A stretch of DNA of 64,000 nt, taken from contig NC_056765.1 in the NCBI RefSeq assembly GCF_018687715.1, forward strand, positions 15,620,501 to 15,684,500, in the 5' to 3' direction. The DNA comes from Carya illinoinensis (taxonomy: Eukaryota > Streptophyta > Magnoliopsida > Fagales > Juglandaceae). Position numbers and translations under genes: made by a program. How positions within the stretch are numbered: position 1 is the stretch's first letter; each line of letters starts with the position of its first letter. The notes under the pieces are model-generated. The model did no database searches. It had not been told where the DNA came from and saw only the letters and a program-made list of their open reading frames with translations. Shown here in pieces: positions 12,111-22,973 of this stretch.

Positions 12111-13446
12111 TGTTCTTGATTCTTTTCCTGATGAACATCTTATGTTAGTTGAAAATTTGCCTTGGTTTGCTGATATAGTAAATTTCTTGGCGACAGGACA
12201 AACACCACCTCATTGGAGCGCTCAAGATACACGGAAATTCATGCATGAGGTGAGATCGTTCTTCTATGATGATCCTTACCTTTTCAAGTATTGTTCAGAT
12301 CAAATCATTAGGAAGTGTGTGCCCAATGATGAAATTTCTGGTGTTTTAAATTTTTTCCATACGGAAGCTTGTGGTGGGTATTTTTCAGCCCACAAAAAAG
12401 TGGCCAAAATTCTTCAAAGCGGATTTTATTGGCCAACTATATTCAAGGATGCCTTTAGTTTTTGTAAAACTTGTGAACCTTGTTAGAAATTAGCAGGAAT
12501 CACTAGGAGAAATATGATGCCTATGCAACCCATACTAGTGATTGAAATATTTGATTGTTGGGGGATAGATTTTATGGGAGCATTTCCTTCTTCTTATGGC
12601 TATTTATACATTTTGCTTGTTGTTGACTATGTTTCTAAGTGGGTTGAGGCAGTCCCTTGCAAATCTAATGATCATCAAGTTGTTTTAAAATTTTTGAAAG
12701 AAAACATTTTTGCAAGGTTTGGCATGCCTAAAGCCATAATCAGTGATAATGGCACCCACTTTTGTAACAAGCATTTCTCGACCTTAATGAAGAAGTATGG
12801 TATCCATCACAAAATCTCTACTCCCTATCATCCTCAAACCAATGGACAAGCTGAACTAGCAAATAGGGAGATTAAAAACATTCTTGAAAAAACAGTTAAC
12901 CCAAACAGGAAGGATTGGTCTTTGAGATTGTCTGATGCCTTGTGGGCTTATAGAACAGCCTTTAAAACCATTTTGGAAATGTCTCCATATAGACTAGTGT
13001 ATGGTAAGGCTTGCCATTTGCCTGTAGAGTTGGAACATAGAGCGTATTGGGCCATTAAGCAATGCAATTTTAACATTGATAAAGCTAGTTGTGTGAGAAA
13101 ATTGCAGTTGTCTGAGTTGGATGAGTTGAGGATGGATGCCTACAACAACTCTAAGTTGTCCAAAGAAAGAATGAAGAATTTCCATGACAAACACATCCAA
13201 CGTAAGACTTTTGAGTGTAATCAAAAAGTGTTATTGTACAACTCTCGGTTACACTTGTTCCCTAGTAAGTTAAGGTCTCGATGGAGTGGGCCTTATGTGG
13301 TACAAACTGTTTTTCCTCATGGTGCTATAAAGATAATGAATCCTCTCAATGGTAACATTTTTAAGGTTAATGGTCAAAGGCTCAAGCCTTTTATTTCTAA
13401 CTTTGCACCTGAGGAATCTACTCTACATTTGCTTGATCCTAATTGA
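12111..13446 (+). pseudogene. Athila-1 pol, part 3: integrase
   Basis: The HHCC-type zinc domain is seen at about 12350-12485 (HTEACGGYFSAHK...SGFYWPTIF...CKTCEPC), followed by a TAG at 12484. The catalytic core then reads DCWGIDFMG near 12552, ISDNGTHF near 12741 and the Glu of [14 protein letters not shown] near 12840, so the D, D and E of the triad are present. A C-terminal domain of roughly 130 residues follows, with [11 protein letters not shown] near 13370 and a natural stop at 13444. Apart from the TAG, this is a normal-length Athila integrase. Confidence 0.93.
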
Positions 13447-14673
13447 TGGTTCTTGATCTATCCATTTCTTTTCATTGTTTTCTTTTGTTCTTCAGTTTTT
13501 TTTTTTTTTTATTTTGGCTGCATTCCTTTCAAAGCTATCCAGGTACTTCCTTTCCCTCTTTCCTTCAGTTTTTCTTTGAATTTTCAGTTCTTCTGTTAGT
13601 TGTTTTGCCTCTTAACTACTCTCTTTGTATAAATTCTTTTGTTTCTCTTGCATCATTGAGGACAATGCTACAATCTAGTTGGGGGGTGGAAGAGAATTTA
13701 TTTCTCTGTTTGCATGCCTTAGAGACATATTTTGGTCCACTTAACAAAAAAAAAAAAAAAAAAAAAGAAAAAGAAAAGAAGGAGATTTGTTGAGGTCATG
13801 GAACATGTGGAATGTAGTGCAAATAAGAGTATACGTCAAAAGAGGGATTTATCCATTTTATTTAGTTGTTAAACCAAGGGAAAGATGTTAAAAGTTTTGC
13901 TAAAACACACACAATACATACCCGGAAGGCCTAGAAAGACTACATTGAGTCATTGTTGGTTGATTTACACTTTAATTGTTTGAGACTCTAATGAACCATA
14001 TCCTAATGGCTTAGGAAGAAATCTGAAATGAATTAAATGAGAAAAGGGACAAGCCAGGGATCAAAAATAAAAAAAAATTAAAAAAAATTAAAAAAAAAAA
14101 AGAGAGAAGAATCCTTTAGGTAGACTAGTGGCAAGGGCTGACTTGTGAAAGTGTGGGTAGGCGAACATTAATAGGTCCGATTACCCCACTAGGAAATCTA
14201 AAAGCATAAAAAAACAAAAATTACATTTGTGTAGTGGAAAAGACTGCCTATTATTGGGGTCCTTACAAAAAAAAAAGTAGGCGCCTTTCAAAGTGTAATA
14301 GCGTGAAAGCCGCCACTACAATGGTTTTGAATTAGAGTAAGACCATGTGGTTTTCTCAAATTGGTTGCTGTGATTGAAACTGTTAATGTCTCTTGGTAGT
14401 CGATCTTGGAATTCTAACCCCATTTCCATGCACTTGAAAGAAAGCAAGCTTTGTTACATGTAATTCCCTTGGTTGATTAACTAAATTGTGTATAAATCTC
14501 TTAGTTGATACAAAATTCAGATTAATCTATCTCCAGTATTCTTAAACTCAACAAGTCTATTTCATGGTCTGTGATTCTCGAACTTCTTTTGAAATTGTAG
14601 TTGGAAATCTCACCTTTGCATGAATTCATTCACTTTATTTGCTAGAGTCTAGCAAAAAGCTAGTTGGGGGGTG
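13447..14673 (+). other. Athila-1 non-coding 3' region with an extra polypurine tract
   Basis: No env-like frame is present. The sequence has T-rich and A-rich runs (13496-13512, 13746-13766, 14068-14104). A polypurine tract (CTAGTTGGGGGG, about 13675-13687) follows GAGGACAATGC, and nearly the same words (GCTAGTTGGGGGG, about 14660-14671) form the true tract directly at the 3' LTR. Confidence 0.8.
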
Positions 14674-17026
14674 TGATAAAGGGTTAGAATTGCATAATTA
14701 AGTTGTTTAAATGAGTGATTTATTTTATCAAATAAGGATTGAACGCTTAATTATGCATCAAATTCTAATATTGAATGTCAAATTAATTGATGCCAATATT
14801 TTTGCACATCAAAGTCTCATATTTGCCCTTAAAATACTTAAACTATAATATCATTTCATTTATATATTGTAGGGCATTTATGGAAGGAAAGAAAGAATGG
14901 GACCTATGAGAAAATAGAGAAATTGATTATGGTTTTATGGAATCTCATCTAATAGAGATCAAATGCAACATCATTCGGATCACACCAACTCACACATGCA
15001 GAAAGAAGATCATTCGGACAGCAACCACTCACTCGGGCACCACATGGACAGCAGCCACTCACACCAGCTCACACAAGCTTCTACAGCAGGAGAAGAGAAC
15101 TTACACATGTAGCAACAAACCCCTTCGGACAGCACTAATTCAAAATGCACACATGCAGAAAACATGAGACCAACTTACACATGCAGACCAGCAAAGCATT
15201 CGGATTCACACATGCAGGAACACAGCACGTTGCAGATGTTGTACAGCAGCAAAACAAACTCATTATGACCACATGGACAGCACACATGCAGCAGGTCAGC
15301 AGAAGAAAAAAAAAAAAAGAAGCAGCTGGCCCTCAACTTTGACAGAGCTGGACTTCACTCAAAGAAACGCATGCTAGAGTGCTTTTTGGTTCTACACCTG
15401 GGAAACACTCAGACGTGTAGCAGCTGGACGTGCAGGAGATCAGTTATGTGCTACTGGAAGCTTTTGGCATGTGAAGCTGAGAGATGGAAGCACGTTGAAG
15501 ACAGCAGAATGCTGGAACTCACAGATGAACGTGCAGCAACAAACCTACCTAGACAGCACACAAACGGAAAGCACATGGCAAGGTGGTCTACGGAAGGCAC
15601 CAACCTGGACGTGCAGCAGCAGCAGAGTTATTTTTTTCTTTCTTTTTCGTTTGGTTAGCTGAAGCAGAGGAGTTATGAGCTTTGCCTATATATTATTTTT
15701 CGTTGGAGACCTAGCAGGGGGAGCTGGGAGTTTTATTTCATTTCTTTCGTTCCAGACTGGGGCGAGCAGAACTTCTTGTTTTTCTTTATACGTTTTAGTC
15801 CAGGAGGTCGGCGGAAGGCTGCTCTGGAAGTCTCTGCAGTTTTCTTTTTTTTCTTTTCACGTCGGTGTATTGTTTTCTTTTTTGGTTTCAGTGGGACGGA
15901 ACTCATTCTCGTCTTGGGAGATTTATTTCTTTAGCTTAGTTTTTTTCCATTGTAGAAAAGGGGACGGACGGAAGCTCTAATCCTCTCGCTTGAAGTTTTA
16001 TTTTTCTGTTCTTTTAGTTTGGACAATAGGGTGGTTCAAACCTGGGCTGGTCGGCTGGTTTTGATATTATTTGTCATTTTCTTTTTCTATTCACAACTCT
16101 GCTTCTTAGCTCTTAGTGGTAGGCGGCTAGTTATTTTTATTTTCCTTTCCTGCGTTTTTCCAGATTTTGGAATTTTTAGCTAGTTTCATGTTTATTTTGC
16201 TTTTACGTTTACGTTTTGCAGACCAAGAGCTATTCGGTGCATAGTTATTTACTTTCTTTCCACTTTTACGCTCGGTTGGGCATATTTTATTTTTATCTCG
16301 TGTTTAGTCCTACTTTACGTTGGTAGGCGGTGGCATTTTCTCGGGCTTTTGAGTTTCTTTTCCATTTTTTTATTCAGCACTCAGTTTTTTTATAGCTTTG
16401 ATTAGATTAATTTTTGTTGTTAAAAATATCATGTGGAGCTAATTTTTTTAAGCTTGGGTTGTGGAATGGGACGTGATTTGTTTTGGATTCTAGATCGATG
16501 CAATATTTTGTTGATAATTGTTGATTTCACTATGTTACTAGTCAGATTTAAATTGAAAATAGGTTGCGGCTCTTGCTCTTGTTTTGTTGTTGACGTAAGG
16601 CACAACAAAAGCTTGAAAACTATCAAGGCCTCTCTCAGTTGTTTGTTAATGTGTGTTTGACTAGTAAAGTAGAGAATCCCTTAGGAAAATATTGCAAAAC
16701 TTGAGCTTAACTTTTTATCTTCCGATTAGCAATGCCTTGATTGGATTGTTAATTGAGAAAATTATCTAGAATCTGAAATAAAGAGAGTCTCATGCCCAAC
16801 CCAAGTGTTCGTTAATTTGGTTTTTTTAGAAACTCTAATTTCAACTTCGATTATCTTTTTGCATTGCATTTGAATTTTATTTTCATCACTCATACTTGAT
16901 TCATTTGTTACTCACAAATCTCCTATACGCTTTGATAACCCATTGTCCCTGTGGATTACGATTCTGGACTTATCCTTGATAGAACTTGACACTTCTACAC
17001 TTGGAAGCACATTCGACCACGAGTCA
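14674..17026 (+). repeat. Athila-1 3' LTR
   Basis: Starts TGATAAAGGGTTAG after the polypurine tract and ends CGACCACGAGTCA, followed by the CCTTG target copy. A deletion of about 20 bases near 16352 in a T-rich part accounts for most of the length difference from the 5' LTR. Confidence 0.95.
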
Positions 17027-17031
17027 CCTTG

Positions 17032-18211
17032 ATTTGAGGTGACTATGTGACATAAAGTGGAGAATACTGAGGAGAAAGGACTCCCTGCAGAAGCTGTGAG
17101 CTATGGAGGTTGATGAGGTGGGTTTCTCCATCACCTCAAGGCACTATTGGGTGCTGCCAAGTGCAGTGGATGGTATGCCATGTGGGGGAGGAAACTTCTT
17201 CAAGAAGCTTTACCAAGCTAGCCAAATTCGTGGGCCTCAACCAAGTGGACTTCAATTTGGGGTTTAAAGGGGGTTTGGTTAGGGTTTGAGATGCTATCAA
17301 GCCCAAATCTAAGTTTTCTTGGCCCAATCAAATTTACAAGGTTTAAAATGTTGGATAAGATGTCATAACAAGGATTTGAGAGGTTAATAGCATGTGGTAG
17401 TGATTTAATCAAGTGATTAAATACAATGCTAGAAATTGGATCAAAAAGGGCTTGAAGGCCAACTTTAGGGTTTGGGGAAACCGTTTAGGATTTCGGTTTC
17501 AACCAAGTTTTTAGGGTTTCAATTGGACTCCAACCAGTTAGCTCGCTAGGATTGAAACCCTCATTGGTCTGACACAATTTGGTTGATCAGATAAAAAATG
17601 TTTTGCTTAGGTGGCATGATCTCACACCTTGATTTCCTTTACAAATCCATCTAATGGTTTCTCTTTGTGCTAAGTGTCTAATAATATTCACTATGAATGG
17701 CTAAGATCTTCCCAAGTGTCCAAATAAAACTTCTCTAACCTAATTTGGACATTCCATAATGTGATTTTAGAAACATTGCACTTACTACACTTATTCAAGT
17801 TACTATTCACTCCAAAAGAACGCGTAATAAACTTAGTACTGAAAAATTCTAAATATTCATATTAACCTACAATGCAAATCGTTTACCAAAACTCAATCCC
17901 GAAGTGCCCCTAAAAATAAATTCACAGTTTCAAACAAGCATTTTGTCCAAAATTATGAAAATGAATTATTGCACCATAAAATCCTAAATAATCAACTAAG
18001 TCTAGTGGTGCAGACCATAACATATTCTAAAACTTCTAACTACCTCAAACAATTAAAATCATATTTCTGGCACCATAGTAAGTGATAACACTGACTATGT
18101 TGACAGACTAAAACCTTTACGATTAGTCGATTCGTGAAATCTTATGGAGTTTTCACGAGATTCCTAAAGTCTATAGAAATTCCACCATTGAATTTCTGGC
18201 GGGCTATTACA
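17032..18211 (-). repeat. Solo LTR of a Ty3-type retrotransposon, second part (5' part of LTR)
   Basis: Continuation of the minus-strand LTR after the Athila insertion; the sequence picks up directly after the second CCTTG (17027-17031). It ends at 18211 with CTATTACA, i.e. TGTAATAGCCCGCC on the minus strand. The stretch is AT-rich with no reading frame that resembles a protein. Confidence 0.85.
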
Positions 18212-18390
18212 CTTGTTGAGGAGACTGATGTGGAAGAAGACAATGAGCATAACAAAACCCTTTGTGGAAGTTGTGGCGGAGATTATAGTGCATAGAAACT
18301 TTGGATTAGTTACGAAATTGTCTACCGTGGGTTTTGCTTGATGGCACCAAAGGATAGTAAAAAGCTTTCTGAATAACAAGGGTCAAGCTA
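18212..18390 (+). pseudogene. Alfin-like pseudogene, PHD-finger half
   Basis: Directly after the second CTTGT copy the frame continues from 1959 in phase: an acidic linker (VEETDVEEDNEHNK), then TLCGSCGGDYSA, the start of the Alfin-like PHD finger, whose family form is ETLCGSCGGNYxADEFWIGCD. A TAG follows SA, and the next segment (KLWISYE...YRGF...MAPKDSKKLSE) is a decayed version of the rest of the finger, in which several zinc-binding Cys/His have been lost. The first two Cys (CGSC) remain. This exact continuation across 16 kb is the strongest evidence for the nested insertion described for 1960-18211. No function is expected. Confidence 0.85.
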
Positions 18391-18429
18391 CAGACGCGGA
18401 TTTTCTCTTAGGCCAAATGATTATAGTTT

Positions 18430-18667
18430 CAAAACTTGTTCAAGCTTTTATTAGAGAGTTCTTTAACTAGAACCCACTTAGGCAGCTTGATCTAGTGAGT
18501 GTAAAAGATGGGTTGCTCAATGCTTAAGAGAGCTTGGTGGTAGACTCAAAACCCATGTGAAAGCTTTGATGGGTAAATTAGAGTGCTCTGGCAAGTCCTC
18601 CCTTCAAAATGCCTAGACTTTGTTCTTAGTTATCTAAAACAAATTCCTTCGTATGATCGAGAAGTTC
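18430..18667 (+). pseudogene. Decayed coding stretch, possibly PPR-like, left part
   Basis: From about 18500 one frame is open for about 40 codons (SSECKRWVAQCLRELGGRLKTHVKALMGKLECSGKSSL) in the otherwise non-coding flank of the Alfin-like pseudogene. Near the end another frame (IPSYDREVL) reads on into 20867 after the solo LTR, giving LYSFVNSYDPGDISE, which resembles pentatricopeptide-repeat text (NSLVNSYARCGDISEA). Too decayed to name. Confidence 0.35.
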
Positions 18668-20861
18668 TGTGATGACTTACTTTTACGTGTATTTTCACTG
18701 AATGGTTGTTTTAATTTAATTAATATATTAGTTTATTTATTTTAAATTAATGTATTTTAATTGATTTTTATTTATTTGATGTTGTGTTTAATTTATTTTA
18801 GTCGTTTTACGGTTTTTAATATCGTTTTCGGCGGATCTGTTTTGGTTTCCGGAGTGAGGACTGGACCTCATTTCTTTTCCCTTATTTTTTTTTTCTTTTC
18901 TTTCTTTTTCTTTTTTTCTTTTTCTTTCTTTTTCCTTCTTTTTCTTCCTTTTCTTTTTCTTTCTTCTTCCTCCTCTCCCGCGTATGCATAGCAGCCCCTT
19001 TTTCTCCTTCCGTCGCCGCTTGTTTGTCAGCCCAGTTCTCTGCCGTCCGGCCACTGTTTAGTGCACCGTCACCACCATTCTCTTCCCCTTCCACCAGCGA
19101 TCATCCCCAACAATTTTCAGAGCCATCGGACCAGCCGTTAGCCTTCGAGAGCCGCCAGAAGTCGCTGCACCTGCTCTATTTTTGGCCCTGTCGCCGGTTG
19201 CTTTCGCAACCCAGAATTGCCTCTCGCCGGCGGCGTGGCCTACACCACCCACCCAGTTTTCTTTCCCTCTCACCGGCGAACATCCCCACCAAGTTTCACC
19301 TCCATCCAAGCCACCGTTAGCCGCCACGAGCTCCTCCAAGCCATAAGGTTTTTCACCGTTTTCGGCGCCGTCCCACCACCTCCGACCACCATCTTTTCAC
19401 AACTTCTTCCCCTACCTCTTGCCGACCTAAACCACCCATTTCTGGCCGCGATCCGTTGCCGGAGCAGCTCCCACAAGCTCAACTCCGTTCAGCCCCTTTT
19501 TGGCTTTCAACCGCCATTTCCACCACCACCCACGGCCAAAACTCATTTCCCTTAGCTTCATAAATATCTCAAGGCCATTCCCTATCAATCCCGAGCCTTG
19601 GTTTGTCCCCGTTCAAAAGTGGGTATTTTACAACCCACGGCCACAGTGAATTTGCACTGTTACGTTGCTTTCCTTCCGCCGTTCGCAACGCCGAGTGTTT
19701 TCTAAAAATACCATATAGCGCTGTAATTATTTTCCAAACTCTACTTTTAGATTTAAATATATTTTGCTCATTCAATAAATATTTATCTGTTGGTTGGCTG
19801 ATTCCGGACTGAGTCCGAGGAGTTCGGGGGTCGGATGGGTTGTGGACGGAGTGCTTGGTTTTGTTGATTTATGGATGGTTGATTATTTTGTGCATTAATA
19901 TCGCATTTACATGGTGCATGCACATGCATTTTTATTTAATTGAGAAAAGCCTCTTTTATTGGCGTAAGTGGATTTTCGGGTGCGTGTGTATCACGACTCC
20001 AAGCCGGGATGGGGTATTATCTCGGTGGCGGAATAAACTGAGTGACGTCCCCTGAGTTGTCGCTGGGCGACGACGGGAGCGGGGGCTAGGGGATGCTTGG
20101 CTACGAACGCCCCGGGCGCGAAACTGGGCATCGCTCTACGCACCGACTCCGTGGCCCTTCCATGGCGAGGACTAGAGGATGCTTGGCTACGAATGCGCGG
20201 GGCATGGAACTGGGCATCGCTCGTTAGGTGTCACGTGCGTGGTCGTAACCTGCGTTGTGGCACTGAAGCCAGGGTATGCGGATGACCTCTAGGGGAGGTC
20301 ATGGTGCATATGGATTAATTGGATAATGGTTTGAGATGGATATGGGCCAAATGTGACTTTTGGCTTGATATTTGGAAAGGATATGTTTTTGGGCCAAATG
20401 GGATTTTTGGCGTGCTTGGTAAAAATATGATTTTATGGGTTTTGCGCATTGGCATCACTTCATGCATATTGTTTGAGTTCTATATGTTTTTATCTGGTGG
20501 TGTTTGGATTTTACTTACCTGCGGCACCATTTTTGGTTCCGTAGATTTTGGTGCAGAGATCGAGGATGAGGAGGAGGAGGCTGAGCTCGAGGACGCGGCT
20601 CCGCCGGGGTGCTGAAGTTTATGCTTTGTATTTAGTTTAAAATTATGTTTGTGTCCTGTAATATTTATTTATGTATGTTTTGAATAGTTTTGTATTAAAC
20701 AAGAAAATTTCTGGTACTTAGTTATTGACTTGCTTTTCGCTGCGTATTTCTCGTGCACATTCGTCGCTTTTTCACACACTTGGCACATCCGGACGTGTGA
20801 TGTCATCATCCGGACGTCTCGATTTTCTCGTGATCATGCGTGGGGATTTGGGGGCGTCACA
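18668..20861 (+). repeat. Solo LTR of the Tekay/Del-type element family
   Basis: Begins TGTGATGACTTACTTT and ends GGGGGCGTCACA, 2194 bp, with a perfect 5-bp target duplication AGTTC at 18663-18667 and 20862-20866. It shares start, end and internal order with the 5' LTR at 31697-33739, which is followed by a primer site and a Tekay-type gag, so the family assignment is firm. Internally it has an AT-rich start, a long pyrimidine run (18886-18970), a GC-rich segment (about 19000-20300), and a short acidic Glu-rich stretch near 20570. The two LTRs differ often, so they come from different insertions. Open frames in the GC-rich part are by-products of composition. Confidence 0.93.
18886..18970 (+). 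repeat. Polypyrimidine (TTTTC)n tract inside Tekay LTR
   Basis: An 85-bp T/C-only run. The matching position of the second LTR (31916-31997) has the same feature, so it belongs to the LTR design and not to chance expansion. Confidence 0.8.
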
Positions 20862-20866
20862 AGTTC

Positions 20867-21540
20867 TCATCTTATACTCTTTTGTCAATTCCTATGATCC
20901 GGGTGATATAAGCGAGAGACTATTCAAAAGTGCAAGATGTTAAAAATTAGTTGTTTAGTTATTGGTCTCTCTACGGAACTCTTTATATGCAAACATATGT
21001 GTCAAGAAACTAGGGGCTCATACTCTATTGCATTGGATGAGTTCTACTTGAAAGACTTCAATAGCATGGAAAGAAGATCCACAATGCCTTTATAGTATTT
21101 AACAAAGCAAGCTCAGTGATCCTATTGGTCCTAAAGTATGTAATTCTATTTTGGTTGCTCTTGCTTCTACGGGGTGTTTAAATTATGTAGAAAAAGTGTT
21201 CAAAACAATGGGTGTTAAAGGTGTTTTTATTAGCACTCTTAGGTTGATGTTCTTTGTGATATTTTACTACATGGTGGTTGCTTGTGGGATTATAGCAGAG
21301 GAGATGAAGAGAACAAGGGACAATCTTTGCATACTAGGTGCCTCTTGTAGATAATCTGCAACAAAGGGTGCCAAAAACTGCCATATCAATTGGCTACTCC
21401 TCTAAGCTTTTGACAAGCAAGATGACTTGGATAATAATTAATCGCAGCTCTAAGGAGTCTAGTAGAAAGAGTTTCAAAGAGGATACTGTCATGTCTAAAA
21501 AGCTTAGCATCGTTGCCAGGGATATTGAAGAGTTTTAGCT
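20867..21540 (+). pseudogene. PPR-like pseudogene, right part
   Basis: The clearest section is 21130-21240, reading VCNSILVALASTGCLNYVEKVFKTMGVKGVFISTL, which has the A/B helix pattern of pentatricopeptide repeats (NSLLxALASxGxLxxAxKVFxxM). Around it are frameshifts and stops; a short frame to 21354 and fragments such as EEMKRTRDNL remain. PPR proteins bind organellar RNA. Split from 18430-18667 by the solo LTR. The PPR call rests on the repeat rhythm only; I cannot name the gene. Confidence 0.42.
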
Positions 21541-21751
21541 TCAAAAACCGAGTTTATGGATATGATTTTTCATATACTAAGAAAGGTGATGGGGGCAAGG
21601 ACTTTCATTTTGAATCTCTGATTTCATTTCGGTCTCTCTCTCTCTCTCTCTCTCTCTCCACACTTGGCAGCCCCATCTCTCTATCTCTCAAGTCCAAGAC
21701 CCTAGACTATGATGCTGCATGCCATCCCTTGTTCCATTGCCACCGTTTGCC

Positions 21752-21791
<40 letters not shown>

Positions 21792-21918
21792 TGTTTGCAT
21801 AGAGATTTTTGTGTTTATGTTTAAAACTAGATGTCCTTTGGCTAAATCTGAGGATGTGGGTCTCTTTATTTTGGTTAGATCTAAGTTTACTGATTATCAT
21901 ATGTAAAGGATTATCATA
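21541..21918 (+). other. Spacer with (TC)n microsatellites
   Basis: Contains CT repeats at 21633-21658 and 21755-21790. The words TCTTTATTTTGGTTAGATCTAAGTTT near 21862 recur in altered form after the next solo LTR (near 22832), so a small local duplication may be present. No gene seen. Confidence 0.5.
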
Positions 21919-22804
21919 TGTAAATGCAAAAATTGGCTAGGATTAGATGACTATATGATAAGGCTTATCTTATCATTATATTTGAAATTATTGGATGAAT
22001 GTAAAATAATTATTGATTTATCTCTAAACAATGTTGAGTCTATCTAAAAGTCTTAGAGATAGTTTAGATAAGTCATTGAGGTAAAAATGAGTCCAGAAGG
22101 ATCTGTATTTATCTAAAATGAAAGCTGAACAAAGATCAATCACTGCAGAAGAGTGTTATTGTGAAATGTCAGTAATTCGTCAGGAGACGTTCTCGCGATA
22201 GATTCTATCTGTCAGCAGAATCCTACTTCAACTGGAACTCTTTCCAGATTGTCTATTTAAGAGATCCAATTGGTTATGATCGGTAGAGATTCAGATCTAC
22301 ATATTTTCTAGAGAACTTTCTACTGCATATTTTGGTGAGAAAATTCCTTAGTGAATTTTCATATTTGTAATCTCTCATTGTGTGTGATCGTGCTTCAAGT
22401 GTGAATGATCATTGATTGGATTTTAGCTACTGGAGTTCCAGGAGGGAAGTAATAGTTTGAAGATCCAGAGGTTCTGGCTGCTACTGCGGTAGAAGACAAA
22501 TGGGTCATTTGTCTGGACAAGTAAGAGAGTCAAGTTACAAAAGTTTTGTAATTGAGAATTACTTGTAATTGATTTTTAAACAATAAGATTGACTTTTCTG
22601 GGTTTAGCTGCCCTGTAGGGTTTTAATTTTAAAGAATTATTTAAAGGGTTTCCCTTCGTAACCAATCGCTGTATCTTGCAAGTTTGATTATTTATTTTAA
22701 GTATTTGATTCGTTATATAATCTTAATAAGTGAGATCTAATAAATTTGTTCAAAGAAATTGGTAGACAATTTCATGGTTTTACAGGGGTACTTGGGGAAT
22801 TTCA
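21919..22804 (+). repeat. Solo LTR related to the SIRE-type copia element
   Basis: Begins TGTAAATGCAAAAATTGG and ends GTACTTGGGGAATTTCA, with the same internal landmarks as the LTRs at 22974 and 30381 (GCAGAATCCTACTTCAACTG, TATTTAAGAGATCC, TTTTGGTGAGAAAATTC, CTACTGGAGTTCCA, TTTTGTAATTGAGAA). Flanks are TCATA (21914-21918) and TCATC (22805-22809), a 5-bp target duplication with one change. Many differences from the neighbouring LTRs show an independent, older or divergent copy. Confidence 0.85.
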
Positions 22805-22973
22805 TCATCCATGGCCAACCATTTTGCGTTTCTTTATTTTGGCTAGATCTATGTTTCTATTGCTTCATTTGTGGACTTGTCAGGTTTCCAACTTATGTTT
22901 GAAGCTGAATATTCCCTAGTCCTTGGTGGTTGGAGAGATTACACTAAATAACAGTACTTCTTTTAATTCTTTT

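Larger units (their letters stand above)
5465..17026 (+). mobile_element. Full-length Athila-type Ty3 LTR retrotransposon (Athila-1)
   Basis: The 11.56-kb element has two nearly identical LTRs (about 2.35 kb), a 5-bp target duplication (CCTTG), a tRNA-Asp-type primer binding site directly after the 5' LTR, and gag, protease, reverse transcriptase, RNase H and integrase in Ty3 order. A polypurine tract (TAGTTGGGGGG) sits at the 3' LTR. The RT block KDHFPLPF...[12 protein letters not shown] and the tRNA-Asp primer site place it in the Athila lineage. No env-like gene is present between pol and the 3' LTR. About ten mismatches in the first ~560 bases of the two LTRs, counted by eye, point to a fairly recent insertion. 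All main frames carry stops or frameshifts, so it is not autonomous now. Confidence 0.97.

Noticed and set aside
13443..13793. Hydrophobic frame after Athila-1 pol, a possible env-like protein
   Set aside because: It does not start with ATG, its Phe/Leu richness comes from T runs, and it ends in a poly-Lys stretch from an A run.
18788..19094. Lys/Glu/Arg-rich minus-strand frames
   Set aside because: Produced by the polypyrimidine tract of the Tekay LTR; the same effect occurs at 31800-32241.
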